NCBI RefSeq assembly: GCF_030295745.1
Contig: NZ_AP027291.1
Coordinates: 4,216,001-4,280,000, forward strand
Source: Mycolicibacterium sp. TUM20985
GTDB taxonomy: Bacteria > Actinomycetota > Actinomycetes > Mycobacteriales > Mycobacteriaceae
Length of the DNA stretch: 64,000 nt
Reading direction: 5' to 3'
Positions within the stretch are counted from its first letter, which is position 1. Each line of letters starts with the position of its first letter. Shown here in pieces: positions 25,120 to 33,536 of this stretch. A program made the position numbers and the translations under genes. The notes under the pieces are model-generated. The model was not told where the DNA came from. It searched no databases and worked only from the letters and a program-made list of their open reading frames with translations.

Positions 25120-25983
25120 ATGCATGACGTCTGGGGGGTCTCCGACCACGCGTTTGTGATGTGGTTCGTGGTGGCCGCGACATTCGTCGCCACCGCTTCG
25201 ATGGCGTACCGGCTCATCGCGTTCCGAGGACGCCCCGCGTTCAGCGATGACGTCGACGCCCACCAAGCGGCCTTCCTTGCAGGAGGTCCTCATTTGGCTG
25301 TGTACTCCGCACTCGGGGAGCTGCGCCGCACCGGCGCGGTCGGCGTCAACCCCGACCGTGTCCTTTCGCAGGTTGCGCCACTGCCAATGGACGCGACACG
25401 GCTGGAGCGGGCGGTCTACGAGGCGACGCCGGGCCACACCGCAGTCGAACTACCTGGACAGCCTGCGGTCAGCGCGACGCTCGCACGAATCTGCGGCGGC
25501 CTCGAGGAGTCCGGGCTTTTGTTGTCACCGTCGCAGCGGGCAAGTACCCGTTGGTTCCTGTACGCGCTACTGGTGGTGTTGGGAATTGGAGTGGCGCGCG
25601 TCGCCGCGGAACTCATCCGTGGCGCGCCGGTCGGCGGTCTGTTCAGTGCCCTGGTTGTCATTGGCGTCTTCGTGACGTTCATGGTGACGGTGCCGAGACG
25701 CACCCGAGCCGGCACAACCGTGCTTGCTGAATTGCGTCGGCGGCACGCCCACCTCACACCACCGAGGCCGGTCATCGAAACCGGTGCTGCCGCGCTTCTC
25801 ACTGAATGGCGGCGACGGCATCCACCACAGAAGCCGCCCCTTGACGCTCCCGGCGCAGCCGCTCTCGCAATTGGTCTTTTCGGCACTGAGTCGCTGTACG
25901 CGTTCGACCCGGTATTCGCCTCGAACGTCGGCGCTCCGCGACACCGCCCCACCTTCGACGTGATAAGTCTTGGCAGCCCGTAG
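25120..25983 (+). CDS. TIGR04222-type membrane protein
   Basis: 287 residues. An N-terminal helix (about 9-31, AFVMWFVVAATFVATASMAY) and two closely spaced helices (about 147-168 and 175-195) surround a cytosolic domain with AAFLAGGPHLAVYSALGELRRTGAVGV. The C-terminus has GAAALAIGLFGTESLYAFDPVFA. The AxFLaGGpxxAvxaAL and AALAxxLFG features are those of the actinobacterial TIGR04222 family, whose function is unknown. ATG 25120 is the first good start; the frame is open to 25024. About 290 bases of apparently empty DNA precede it. Confidence 0.65.
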   Translation: MHDVWGVSDHAFVMWFVVAATFVATASMAYRLIAFRGRPAFSDDVDAHQAAFLAGGPHLAVYSALGELRRTGAVGVNPDRVLSQVAPLPMDATRLERAVYEATPGHTAVELPGQPAVSATLARICGGLEESGLLLSPSQRASTRWFLYALLVVLGIGVARVAAELIRGAPVGGLFSALVVIGVFVTFMVTVPRRTRAGTTVLAELRRRHAHLTPPRPVIETGAAALLTEWRRRHPPQKPPLDAPGAAALAIGLFGTESLYAFDPVFASNVGAPRHRPTFDVISLGSP

Positions 25984-26311
25984 GGAAGGCGACTGGTCCG
26001 AGCCCTGCAGTCGGCTCGACGCACACTATTCGCTGCGCTCAGACGACTCGCCCGAAAAGGCCGATCCCGACAGCGGTGAGGTGATGGTGAGGTCGACTAT
26101 CCGCACATCTTCACCTCAACAGCACAGTGCATCTCGACGCACTGCGCAACACGACCGACGTCCTGTCGCCGTATGTCGACGGCCTACCCACCACGCTATG
26201 ACCGCCACGCACGGCGCACCCCGACGCCACACCGCCGTGCAGTCCTGGCCCGAAATTCGCCCCAAGTGAAGACAAGTACTGATCACTGCCGTTTCCCTAG
26301 TCCGAAATGAA
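25984..26311. other. Non-coding stretch left of the IS element
   Basis: No complete gene seen. One plus-strand frame near 26115-26200 ends ...LRNTTDVLSPYVDGLPTTL and may be the tail of a lost gene; I cannot identify it. Confidence 0.4.
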
Positions 26312-26319
26312 GGTGACGT
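26312..26319. repeat. 8-bp target-site duplication, left (GGTGACGT)
   Basis: GGTGACGT directly flanks the left inverted repeat and recurs at 27704-27711 just outside the right one. Eight base pairs is the usual target duplication of the IS256 family. Confidence 0.85.
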
Positions 26320-27703
26320 GGGACTATCTCGTTAACGGTGTTTCCGGCGGTTTTCATCAGTAGGTTTCGGCTGCCGGGAATCGGTCGCCGAAGGTGATCG
26401 CGAACGCATTCAGCGCGGGTTTCCACCGCATCGTCCATCGTGCCCTGCCGACGCCGGTCGGGTCCAGGGATCGGGTGACGAGGTACAGGCATTTCAGGGC
26501 GGCCTGCTCGGAGGGGAAGTGCCCGCGGGCCTTGATTGCGCGGCGGTAGCGGGCGTTGAGTGACTCGATGGCATTCGTCGAGCAGATCACCTTCCGTATC
26601 TCCACGTCGTAGTCCAGGAACGGGATGAACTCGTTCCAGGCGTTGTCCCAGAGTTTGATCACCGCTGGGTAGCGCTGTCCCCATTTCTCGGCCAGATCAT
26701 CGAACGCCGAGCGGGCCGCAGTAGCATTGACCGCGGTGTAGATCGGCTTCACATCGCGTTTGATCTCATCCCAGTACTTGCGGGACGTGAGCCGAAAGGT
26801 GTTGCGTATCAAGTGAATGATGCACGTTTGGACGATCGCTTGGGGCCACACGTTGCTCACCACTTCGGGCAGTCCCTTGAGGCCGTCGCAGACCACGAAG
26901 AAGGTGTCCTTGACGCCGCGGTTTCGTAGGTCGGTGAGCACGGCCATCCAGAACTTGGCGCCTTCACCGCCGGTGCCGGCCCACAGGCCGAGGATGTCGC
27001 GTTCCCCGCCCAGGGTGACCCCGATGGCGGCGTAGAACGGTCGGTTGGCGACCTGGCCGTCGCGGACCTTCACCACGATCGCGTCGATGAAGATCGCGGC
27101 GTAGGTCTCATCCAGAGGCCGTACCGTCCATTCGTTCATCTCCTCGAGTACCTTGTCGGTGATTCGGCTGATCGTCTCCTTGGAGACCGAGGCACCGTAG
27201 ATCTCGGCGAAGTGCGCCGAAATCTCGCCGGTGGTAAGCCCTTTGGCGTACAACGACAGCACGACCTCATCGACACCGGTGAGCCGGCGCTGCCGTTTCT
27301 TGACGATCTGCGGCTCGAACGTCGCCGCCCGATCCCGCGGTACGTCGATCTCGACCGGGCCGGTGGTGTCGGTCAGGACAGTCTTGGACCGGGTGCCGTT
27401 GCGGATGTTGCTCGACCCCGCCTCGGGCGGGTCGTGTTTTTCATAACCGAGGTGCTCGGTCATCTCCTCGTTCAGCGCGGCCTCGATCACCGTCTTGGTC
27501 AGCTGTTTGAGCAGCCCATCGGGTCCGGTCAGTGACAGGCCCTGTTCCTGGGCCAGCCGCACCAGCTCGACCGCGGCCTTCTGCTCAGCGGACTGCTCAG
27601 CCTTCTTCTTGGTCACGTCATTCAGTGTCGTCATCGTGGCGACCTTTCTCGCCGAGCATCGCTCAGCGTGTCAGGCCGGAAACACCGTTAAATCCACAGT
27701 CCC
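26320..27703 (-). mobile_element. Complete IS256-family insertion sequence
   Basis: 1384 bp, bounded by 29-bp imperfect inverted repeats that start GGGACT and end TTAACGGTGTTTCCGGC, mismatched only in the six central bases. One transposase gene occupies the minus strand. Target duplications of GGTGACGT on both sides show a simple insertion with no later rearrangement. It landed in DNA that already contained debris of another transposase (27745-27889). Confidence 0.9.
26357..27634 (-). CDS. IS256-family transposase
   Basis: 425 residues, full length for the family (Transposase_mut). N-terminal helix-turn-helix region (about 120-165, DEVVLSLYAKGLTTGEISAHFAEIYG). Catalytic DDE triad: D in AIFIDAIVVKVRDG, D in FVVCDGLKGLPEVV, E in CSTNAIESLNARYRRA. 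The CxxHxxRN motif (QTCIIHLIRNTFR) typical of the family is intact. No frameshift is seen, so the element could be active. Confidence 0.93.
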   Translation of the reverse strand: MTTLNDVTKKKAEQSAEQKAAVELVRLAQEQGLSLTGPDGLLKQLTKTVIEAALNEEMTEHLGYEKHDPPEAGSSNIRNGTRSKTVLTDTTGPVEIDVPRDRAATFEPQIVKKRQRRLTGVDEVVLSLYAKGLTTGEISAHFAEIYGASVSKETISRITDKVLEEMNEWTVRPLDETYAAIFIDAIVVKVRDGQVANRPFYAAIGVTLGGERDILGLWAGTGGEGAKFWMAVLTDLRNRGVKDTFFVVCDGLKGLPEVVSNVWPQAIVQTCIIHLIRNTFRLTSRKYWDEIKRDVKPIYTAVNATAARSAFDDLAEKWGQRYPAVIKLWDNAWNEFIPFLDYDVEIRKVICSTNAIESLNARYRRAIKARGHFPSEQAALKCLYLVTRSLDPTGVGRARWTMRWKPALNAFAITFGDRFPAAETY

Positions 27704-27711
27704 GGTGACGT
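27704..27711. repeat. 8-bp target-site duplication, right (GGTGACGT)
   Basis: Partner of 26312-26319. Confidence 0.85.
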
Positions 27712-27744
27712 GCGTACGGTCGTGCGCGGTGTCCTTCGGTCCGA

Positions 27745-27889
27745 TCAGGCGGCGGGGTTGACGGTGACGGTGTAGCCGAGAGCTTGGAGTTGGCGAATAT
27801 GATTGCGTATCTTGGTCTCCGAGTTTGACGTGGCGGGTGAACTGATCGGCACCGAGATCGGTGAACGCGGCCTGCTCATCGGAGAGCAA
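27745..27889 (-). pseudogene. C-terminal remnant of another transposase, frameshifted
   Basis: Minus-strand translation gives SDEQAAFTDLGADQFTRHV. After a one-base shift near 27825 it continues NSETKIRNHIRQLQALGYT and ends VTVNPAA at a TGA (27747-27745). The LGAD...RQLxALGYTVTxxPAA ending is common at the C-terminus of bacterial IS transposases; I do not commit to a family. The 5' part is gone. The DNA predates the IS256 insertion. Confidence 0.55.
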
Positions 27890-28179
27890 GTGTAGTCAAG
27901 GTGTCCCTGGCGGGACGCCCGTTCCGGGGTGAAAATGGCGTGTGGTCGCCTTGTCGACGCCGTTTCTCTTTGGGCCTGTGAGGCCGTTTTGTAGCCGGGC
28001 GTTGGGGGTCACGCCGTGGGCCCTTCACTGTTGCCGCTTCATCGAGCACGAGGATTAGATTCGTTGTCTCCCTTGTGATCCCCACTGGGCAACCACCCGC
28101 GTCAGTGGGCGGTTGCCGCTAGTGAGGAGAGCGCGACGTTGAGTGAATCCGATGACGACGAACAGATCATCGCCAGGGT
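27890..28179. other. Non-coding stretch between transposase debris and right repeat copy
   Basis: No full gene. It has a hairpin GGCAACCACCC (28088-28098) / GGGCGGTTGCC (28107-28117). A plausible gene start follows: TTG 28139 with GAGGAG ahead, reading MSESDDDEQIIARV, but its frame is cut off by the repeat junction at 28180 and stops shortly after. Confidence 0.45.
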
Positions 28180-28647
28180 GCACGCGCCACCGAGATGGGC
28201 GCCGACGGCCAACTGACCCTGGGCCAGTTGGTGCGTGAACACCACGGCGAGCACAGTCGGCTCATCGGATTCAGCACCTATCAGGGAACCGTCACGGCGG
28301 CCAGCGAATGGGGCGGGCCCGCGGAACTGAAGTCCGTCCGGCCGGGTCTACCAGGAAGTCTTGAGGAGCTCTTTCACGAGGCTGGTCCAGCGCCGTTCCT
28401 CATTCGGATGGATGGGGACGGGCAATCCGACGCCGCCGAGGCCCTGAGCAGCGTGCGGTTGCATCGCGCCATCGGTGTCATCTACCGGCCCGAGACCGAG
28501 CGTCACAGTCACTACTTTCACGTTCGACCCGCCGACCAGTACGACGCGATGATTCATCTCGACGTCACCACGGCGTTGACACCCCTCGAGTCAGCCAGTC
28601 TTCAGGTCGAGGGCCAGACGCCCGAGACGTACCCCAGCGGCCTGTGA
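28180..28647 (+). pseudogene. Truncated duplicate of the erythromycin-esterase 3' end
   Basis: Encodes the last 156 residues of the protein at 21160-23199, from the codon for Ala in DARATEMG. The 150 residues after its first Met (28195) show no amino-acid difference from the parent. It lacks the phosphoribosyltransferase domain and most of the esterase domain, including the first His/Glu motifs, and has no start signal of its own. Non-functional. Confidence 0.85.
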
Positions 28648-28740
28648 AAGCTCACCAGAAGAGGACCTTTGCCCATATCGGTTAACTACCAATGCGTTTA
28701 GCGTTAATGGTGACCACAACGAACAAGGAGTGAACGAACG

Positions 28741-29031
28741 ATGACCAAGACCACGAGTACGGACGTCGCAACCCCCCGGACGGTGGATCTCGCCGACGAG
28801 GTACGCGAATCCGCGAGGACAGGACAGCACGCCGCCAGCGAGGCGTTGCGCAAGTTCCGCCACACGGTCGACGAGGCGCTTCCCGAATCCGTACAACCGC
28901 TGCGCAAGAAGATCGTCGATGCGGCAATCGAATTGGCCGATCAGCTGGTCACCGCCCAGTACGAGTTCAACCGCAGCATCGTGGCGACCGCGGATCGCGC
29001 ATTGACCAAGGCGGACGGCGATCGCCAGTAG
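28741..29031 (+). CDS. Unknown 96-aa helical protein, right copy
   Basis: The protein is identical to that of 23293-23583, and the duplication includes the DosR-like box (28662-28675), the TAGCGT -10 (28699-28704) and the AAGGAG site. Both copies should therefore be expressed in the same way. Function unknown. Confidence 0.75.
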   Translation: MTKTTSTDVATPRTVDLADEVRESARTGQHAASEALRKFRHTVDEALPESVQPLRKKIVDAAIELADQLVTAQYEFNRSIVATADRALTKADGDRQ

Positions 29032-29139
29032 GCAAGTAGCCCAGCGCGCCGAGACTCGGTAGCGTCGCCGAGCGTGCGTAAAGTCCCGATTTCCCTCGGC
29101 GTGTCGCCCACCGACACGCACGCTCGCGGGAGAGGGGGA

Positions 29140-30501
29140 CTAGGGCACGTGGGCGGGGATCCGCAGCAGCAGTCGCGCACCACCTAGCGGACTGACGTCG
29201 AGATGCGCCGAGCCGCCATGCAATTCGGCCTGCTGTGCGACCAGCGCCAAACCCAAACCCGATCCCAACCGCGACGCCGTCGTGCCGCGGGCGAAGCGCT
29301 CGAACACTTCGGCACGCTCCGCCTCGGGCACACCCACACCGTTGTCGTCGACCGCGATCTCTACGCCCGCAACCGAACTCACCACGCTCAGCCGGATCTC
29401 AGTGGCTCCGCCGTGCTTGACCGCGTTCGCGATGGCGTTGTCGATCACCAACCGAAGCCCCGCCGGCAACCCCACGATCAGCTTCGACGGCGACGGCGAC
29501 AGGGTGACCTGCAGGTCGGGATAGACGCGCGGAGCGTCGTGCGCCGCGCGGTCGAGTAGCTCGGTCACGTCGAACTCGACGAAGTCGTCGGCGGTCGTCA
29601 GCTCGCCCTGCGCGAGTCGCTCCAGCGCCGTCAGCGTCGCCTCGATCCTGCCCTGGGTCCGCACCACGTCGCCGATCACCTCGTCACGCTGATCGCGCGC
29701 GAGGTCGAGCGTCGACAACACCTCGAGGTTGGTCCGCATGGCGGTCAGCGGGGTGCGCAGCTCGTGGGATGCGACGGCGGCGAAGTCGCGAGCTGACTCC
29801 AGCGCGGCCCTGGTGCGCTGCTGTTCGGTGCCGATGCGGGCGAGCATCCCCTCGACGGCCTCCGCGATCTCGACCGCCTCCCGCACACCACGAACCTGCA
29901 CCTCGTCGGGCATCGACTGCGCGTTGATGGCGCGGGCCTGCTGGGCCAGCAGGCGAAAGGGAACGATCATCAGCAGCGAGATCACCCAGCCGACCAGGAC
30001 GGTGCCGACGATGACACCGCTGCAGATCAGCAGCACGCGCAAGTGGAGTTCGTCGATGCGGTGCTGCGTCTCGGCCAGTGGCGCCCCGAGCGCGATCGAA
30101 CCCGGGCCCGCGGCGAAGGTGCGCACCCGGTACTGCACGGCGTCGATCTCGGTGGTGGCGTAGCCATTGGGGAGTTCGGGCAGGACCACGTTGCTCGGCA
30201 CGGAGACGGTGACACCGCCGATCCGCGCGGTCCGCACGACGTTCCCGTCCGGCTTCGGCTGGCGCGCATCGGCGCTGGGCGAGCTGTTCAGCAGGTCGCT
30301 CACGTCACCGAGGCTGCTCACCGAGTCGAGCCGGCGGTCCAGCTGGCTGTACTGATCGTCGGTCACGCCGACCCACACCCAGGTGCCCAGGACGATGACC
30401 AGGACGACCACCGACGCCGCGGAGACCAGGACGATGGCCCGCAGCGAAACGACCTTGATCAGAGGACGTAGGAGCCGGTAGACGCGGTCGTTGAGATCCA
30501 C
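29140..30501 (-). CDS. PrrB-type sensor histidine kinase without an adjacent PrrA
   Basis: 453 residues. TM1 about 21-45, periplasmic loop, TM2 about 154-178, HAMP, then HisKA with RDFAAVASHELRTPLTAMRTNLEVLSTLDL (H246) and HATPase with NAIANAVKHGGAT (N box), DDNGVGVPE (G1) and GSGLGLALVAQQAELHGG (G2). The kinase half is nearly superimposable on M. tuberculosis PrrB; the sensor half is different. GTG 30501. PrrB is normally encoded directly after prrA, but here the upstream neighbour (97 bases away) is an FHA gene and no response regulator is in the window. It may be a paralogue of the core PrrB. Confidence 0.85.
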   Translation of the reverse strand: MDLNDRVYRLLRPLIKVVSLRAIVLVSAASVVVLVIVLGTWVWVGVTDDQYSQLDRRLDSVSSLGDVSDLLNSSPSADARQPKPDGNVVRTARIGGVTVSVPSNVVLPELPNGYATTEIDAVQYRVRTFAAGPGSIALGAPLAETQHRIDELHLRVLLICSGVIVGTVLVGWVISLLMIVPFRLLAQQARAINAQSMPDEVQVRGVREAVEIAEAVEGMLARIGTEQQRTRAALESARDFAAVASHELRTPLTAMRTNLEVLSTLDLARDQRDEVIGDVVRTQGRIEATLTALERLAQGELTTADDFVEFDVTELLDRAAHDAPRVYPDLQVTLSPSPSKLIVGLPAGLRLVIDNAIANAVKHGGATEIRLSVVSSVAGVEIAVDDNGVGVPEAERAEVFERFARGTTASRLGSGLGLALVAQQAELHGGSAHLDVSPLGGARLLLRIPAHVP

Positions 30502-30598
30502 TATCGAAGCCGCGCGATGAACCCAGCGCGAGGCGCGGTGTGCAGAAACCCGGTCGACATCTGCATCAGGTTACTGATCATGGGATCGGGACCCCGAA

Positions 30599-31216
30599 TC
30601 ACGGACCCACTTCGATCTTGATGGTGGTCCATGCACCGACGTGGATGCGGTCGCCATCGGACAGGGGCGTCTCCACGCCATTCGCCAACAGGTCCTCGCT
30701 CTCGTTCAGGCTGGTGCCGTTGGTGGAGCCGAGGTCGGTGATCGTCGGACCGGTGTCTCGGACGCGCAGCACCGCGTGCTGTGTGGACACGCCGCGGTCG
30801 GCGGGTTGCAGACCAAGGTCGATCTCGGGCACCACCCCTTGATCGCGGTTGTGCCGTCCGATCAATGCGGTATCGCGCTGAAGCTCGATCCGGCGCTCGG
30901 GGAAGAACTCGGGAAAATCGACGCTGTCCGGTCCCCCGCGGGCAACGACGCGCTCGTAGAACTCTCGGTCGGCGGTCACCACCGCCGTCCAGGTCACGGT
31001 TGCCGAGACGGGCGTGGCCGGAGCGGGCAGTGCTGAGTCGTGACCGCACGTCTCGCAGAAGCGTCCACTGACCGACGCCCCGCACGCCGGGCAGGCCTTG
31101 GCTTCGGCGGCCGGAGCCGACGGGACGGAGGACACCGCCGGAGACCCGATCGCCGCCCCGCACACATCGCAATAGTCCTCGGCAGTCGAGGTATGTCCTT
31201 CTGGGCAGGTCGGCAT
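30599..31216 (-). CDS. Zinc-ribbon FHA-domain protein of the PknG-type operon
   Basis: 205 residues. Two N-terminal zinc-ribbon knuckles (YCDVCG at about 15 and CPACGASVSGRFCETCG at about 41-57), a Pro/Ala linker, then an FHA domain (about 100-200) with LIGRHN, GVSTQHAVL and LGSTNGTSLN, the Arg/Ser/His/Asn set that binds phosphothreonine. No ETTS-type motif is seen, so it differs from the PknG substrate GarA. ATG 31216 shares one base with the vWA stop (TGATG). Likely reads phosphorylation marks made by the kinase four genes upstream (inference). Confidence 0.87.
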   Translation of the reverse strand: MPTCPEGHTSTAEDYCDVCGAAIGSPAVSSVPSAPAAEAKACPACGASVSGRFCETCGHDSALPAPATPVSATVTWTAVVTADREFYERVVARGGPDSVDFPEFFPERRIELQRDTALIGRHNRDQGVVPEIDLGLQPADRGVSTQHAVLRVRDTGPTITDLGSTNGTSLNESEDLLANGVETPLSDGDRIHVGAWTTIKIEVGP

Positions 31217-32511
31217 CAGACGGGCCCTTCCTTCCGTACGCGTGCTGTCTTCGTCGAGCGCGCGTCGAGTGCCATCTCGTCGGCCGCAGCCACCTCGCGT
31301 TTGAGGCGGGCGGTCCCCGTCCGCTGGTCCACCTCGATCACCTTGCCGAGTTCGGTGACCTTCTCGTCGTTACCGGACTCCACGGCCAGTTCCATCGCGC
31401 GCCGCAGCTTCGCCGTGGCCGTGGCGACGTCCCCTTCCCGGCGCGCGGCCAACCCCTCCTGGACCGCATCGGCCAGCTCGGCCTGCCCGGTGTAGTGCGC
31501 CACTCGACGATTGATCCGCGCCGACAGCGCCGTGTCACCCGTCCATAGCGCGTTGACGAGGCCCTGCCCCAGAACCTCTTCGCCCGCAATGACACTCACC
31601 CGGGCGGCCAGCTTCTCCTTGCCTGCCGCCGCAGGGTCGACGGTGACCTGAACGTGGTAGTCACGGTCCTCGGCTCCCCAGGAGCCCAGCGCGTACTCCC
31701 CGATCTGCGTACCCGCGTCGACACGCCGCTGGGTCAGGTCCTCGACGGTCGGGGCGACCTGCTTGACGAATTCGACCGTCGCACCTGCGGGCGTCCACAA
31801 CCGCAGCGTCAGCTCCGGGATGGACTTGCCCATCGACGTCCGCATCATCGCCGCGAAGTCTTCGGCGAGGTCCTCGGCATCGGCGACGATGTCCACGGTC
31901 CCCATCAAGGCCGAGGCGATCGAGCGCAGCTCGTCCACTCGCCAGGCCGTACCCACCCCACGGCAGTCACAGGTGAACTCGCCGACGCTGAGCGCGATTT
32001 CGTGTTGCAACTGCTCGGGGGTCTCGTGCTCGTCCTTGCCATCGGTGAGCAGGATGGCGTGCGTGAGCGCCCCCGGGTACTGCCCAACGATCTCGCGGAC
32101 ATAGGCGAGCCAGGTGCCCATCGCGGTGCCGCCGTTGGGCCGCAGACCGTCGACCGCTCGCGTCGCCTTCGCCTTGGTCGCCTCGTTCGCCCGCGTCGGC
32201 ACCCCGTCGGTGGGATACACGGCGACGGCCTGACCGGTGCCGGCCACGATGATGAAGTACGTGCCGTCGCTGAGTTCGTCGATGGCGGCGACCGTGGCGC
32301 GCTTCGCGCCGTCGAACTTGCCCGCCGGCTTGAGCATCGACGTCGAGCAGTCGACGATGATCGCCTCCACGCGTTCGGCGGGAGCGGCCGCCACCGCGGC
32401 CTCGCTTCCCACCGTGATGCTGACGATGGCATCGACCGTCCCGGCACCCTCGGGGAGATAGGGATTGTGATCGACGTCAACCGAAATACCCTGTTGCGTA
32501 GATGAACTCAC
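31216..32511 (-). CDS. von Willebrand factor A domain protein
   Basis: 431 residues. The vWA domain (about 45-215) has an intact MIDAS motif, VDCSTSM (DxSxS), with further acidic residues at ILLTDGKDEHET. The C-terminal half (about 240-431) is a predicted beta-rich then helical region ending in coiled segments (AAADEMALDARSTKTARVRKE). No membrane helix, so cytosolic. GTG 32511 overlaps the PP2C stop as GTGA. In multi-gene signalling modules such proteins act as metal-dependent scaffolds; partner unknown. Confidence 0.87.
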   Translation of the reverse strand: MSSSTQQGISVDVDHNPYLPEGAGTVDAIVSITVGSEAAVAAAPAERVEAIIVDCSTSMLKPAGKFDGAKRATVAAIDELSDGTYFIIVAGTGQAVAVYPTDGVPTRANEATKAKATRAVDGLRPNGGTAMGTWLAYVREIVGQYPGALTHAILLTDGKDEHETPEQLQHEIALSVGEFTCDCRGVGTAWRVDELRSIASALMGTVDIVADAEDLAEDFAAMMRTSMGKSIPELTLRLWTPAGATVEFVKQVAPTVEDLTQRRVDAGTQIGEYALGSWGAEDRDYHVQVTVDPAAAGKEKLAARVSVIAGEEVLGQGLVNALWTGDTALSARINRRVAHYTGQAELADAVQEGLAARREGDVATATAKLRRAMELAVESGNDEKVTELGKVIEVDQRTGTARLKREVAAADEMALDARSTKTARVRKEGPV

Positions 32512-33536
32512 TTAGATCCTCCGATCGGGATCACCACGACGGTGATGTTGTCGCTGCCGCCCGATTGCAGGGCGTGTGCGGTGAGTGCGCGCGCCGCCGC
32601 AGTCGGCTCGGCGCCTGAGCAGAACCGGGCGATGTCCGCGGCGTCGGGTAGGTAGTTCCACAGTCCATCCGAACATAGAAGCAGCGATCCGGGTTCTACG
32701 ACGGTGATCGTCCGAACGCTGGAATCCGACCAGGGTTTGGCCTCGGAGTCGGCGCCCAGCCATCGGGTGATGGTGTGCGCACCGCCCAACACGAACTCCG
32801 AATTCGGTGCGGCACCGGCGGTCATCAACTCCTGCGCCACTGAGTCGTCGACCGTGAGCTGTTGCGGTAGCCCGGGCGGGTCGGGCAGCCAGTAGGCCCT
32901 GCTGTCGCCGACATTTCCCACCGTGATCTCTACGGCGCCACCGGCTTCCGGCGCGACGGCGGCACCGGTGTACGTGCAGGACGGTGCGTTCGCCGGGTCC
33001 AGACCCGCCCCGGCGTCCGTGGCCGCCCTGGTCGCCTCGACGAGGCCGGCGACCACCGCCGCGTGCGTGGTGCCGGCGGCCGCCAGCACGGTGAGCATGC
33101 CCTCGACCCCGGCCTTGGACGCGGCGGCCGATGCCACCTGTGGTTCGCCCGAGGTCGACACACCGTCACAGACGACGACGGCGAGCGCCTCCTGCCGACC
33201 GGGAAGGCCGGTCACGGTCCCCGCCGCAGCCGCATCCTCGTTGCGCTGATGGAGCAGACCGCGGTCGGTGACGAGCACCGCCTCACCCAGCCGCGCTTCG
33301 TCACGGTCCGGCGCAGTGCGGCGGTGACCGCATTCACTGCAGTACCCGTCGGAGAAGGTGCCGTTACCGCATTCGGTGCACGCACTCTCGACCGGATCAC
33401 TGCGCGGTATCGCGACGCGGGTGAGGGTCGGTTCGGGCGGCGCGTCGAAGAGTGGACCCCCGCAGCTTTCACAGAACCGGTCCGACGACCCCACCGGCGT
33501 GGCGCATCTCGGGCACGCGGCCGGCTCGCCGCTCAT
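32508..33536 (-). CDS. PP2C-family serine/threonine phosphatase with N-terminal zinc ribbons
   Basis: 342 residues. Zinc-ribbon motifs at about 8-26 (CPRCATP...FCESCGG) and 52-70 (CTECGNG...YCSECGHRR) precede a PP2C domain (about 80-340) with the metal-site motifs VVVCDGVSTSG, NVGDSRAYW, LLLCSDGLWNY and SGGSDNITVVV. ATG 33536 overlaps the kinase stop (ATGA); the frame extends to 33716, inside the kinase gene, and is not used. Soluble. The likely antagonist of the kinase encoded immediately upstream. Confidence 0.9.
   Translation of the reverse strand: MSGEPAACPRCATPVGSSDRFCESCGGPLFDAPPEPTLTRVAIPRSDPVESACTECGNGTFSDGYCSECGHRRTAPDRDEARLGEAVLVTDRGLLHQRNEDAAAAGTVTGLPGRQEALAVVVCDGVSTSGEPQVASAAASKAGVEGMLTVLAAAGTTHAAVVAGLVEATRAATDAGAGLDPANAPSCTYTGAAVAPEAGGAVEITVGNVGDSRAYWLPDPPGLPQQLTVDDSVAQELMTAGAAPNSEFVLGGAHTITRWLGADSEAKPWSDSSVRTITVVEPGSLLLCSDGLWNYLPDAADIARFCSGAEPTAAARALTAHALQSGGSDNITVVVIPIGGSK

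Larger units (their letters stand above)
28180..29634. repeat. Large direct repeat, right copy
   Basis: Counterpart of 22732-23989. Here the esterase gene is truncated at its 5' side but the PrrB-type kinase gene is whole, the mirror of the left copy. The two together form a merodiploid arrangement around about 4.2 kb of extra DNA. Confidence 0.9.

Noticed and set aside
29140..30501. Naming the kinase prrB outright
   Set aside because: The kinase half fits, but the sensor half and gene context do not, so it is described as PrrB-type without a symbol.
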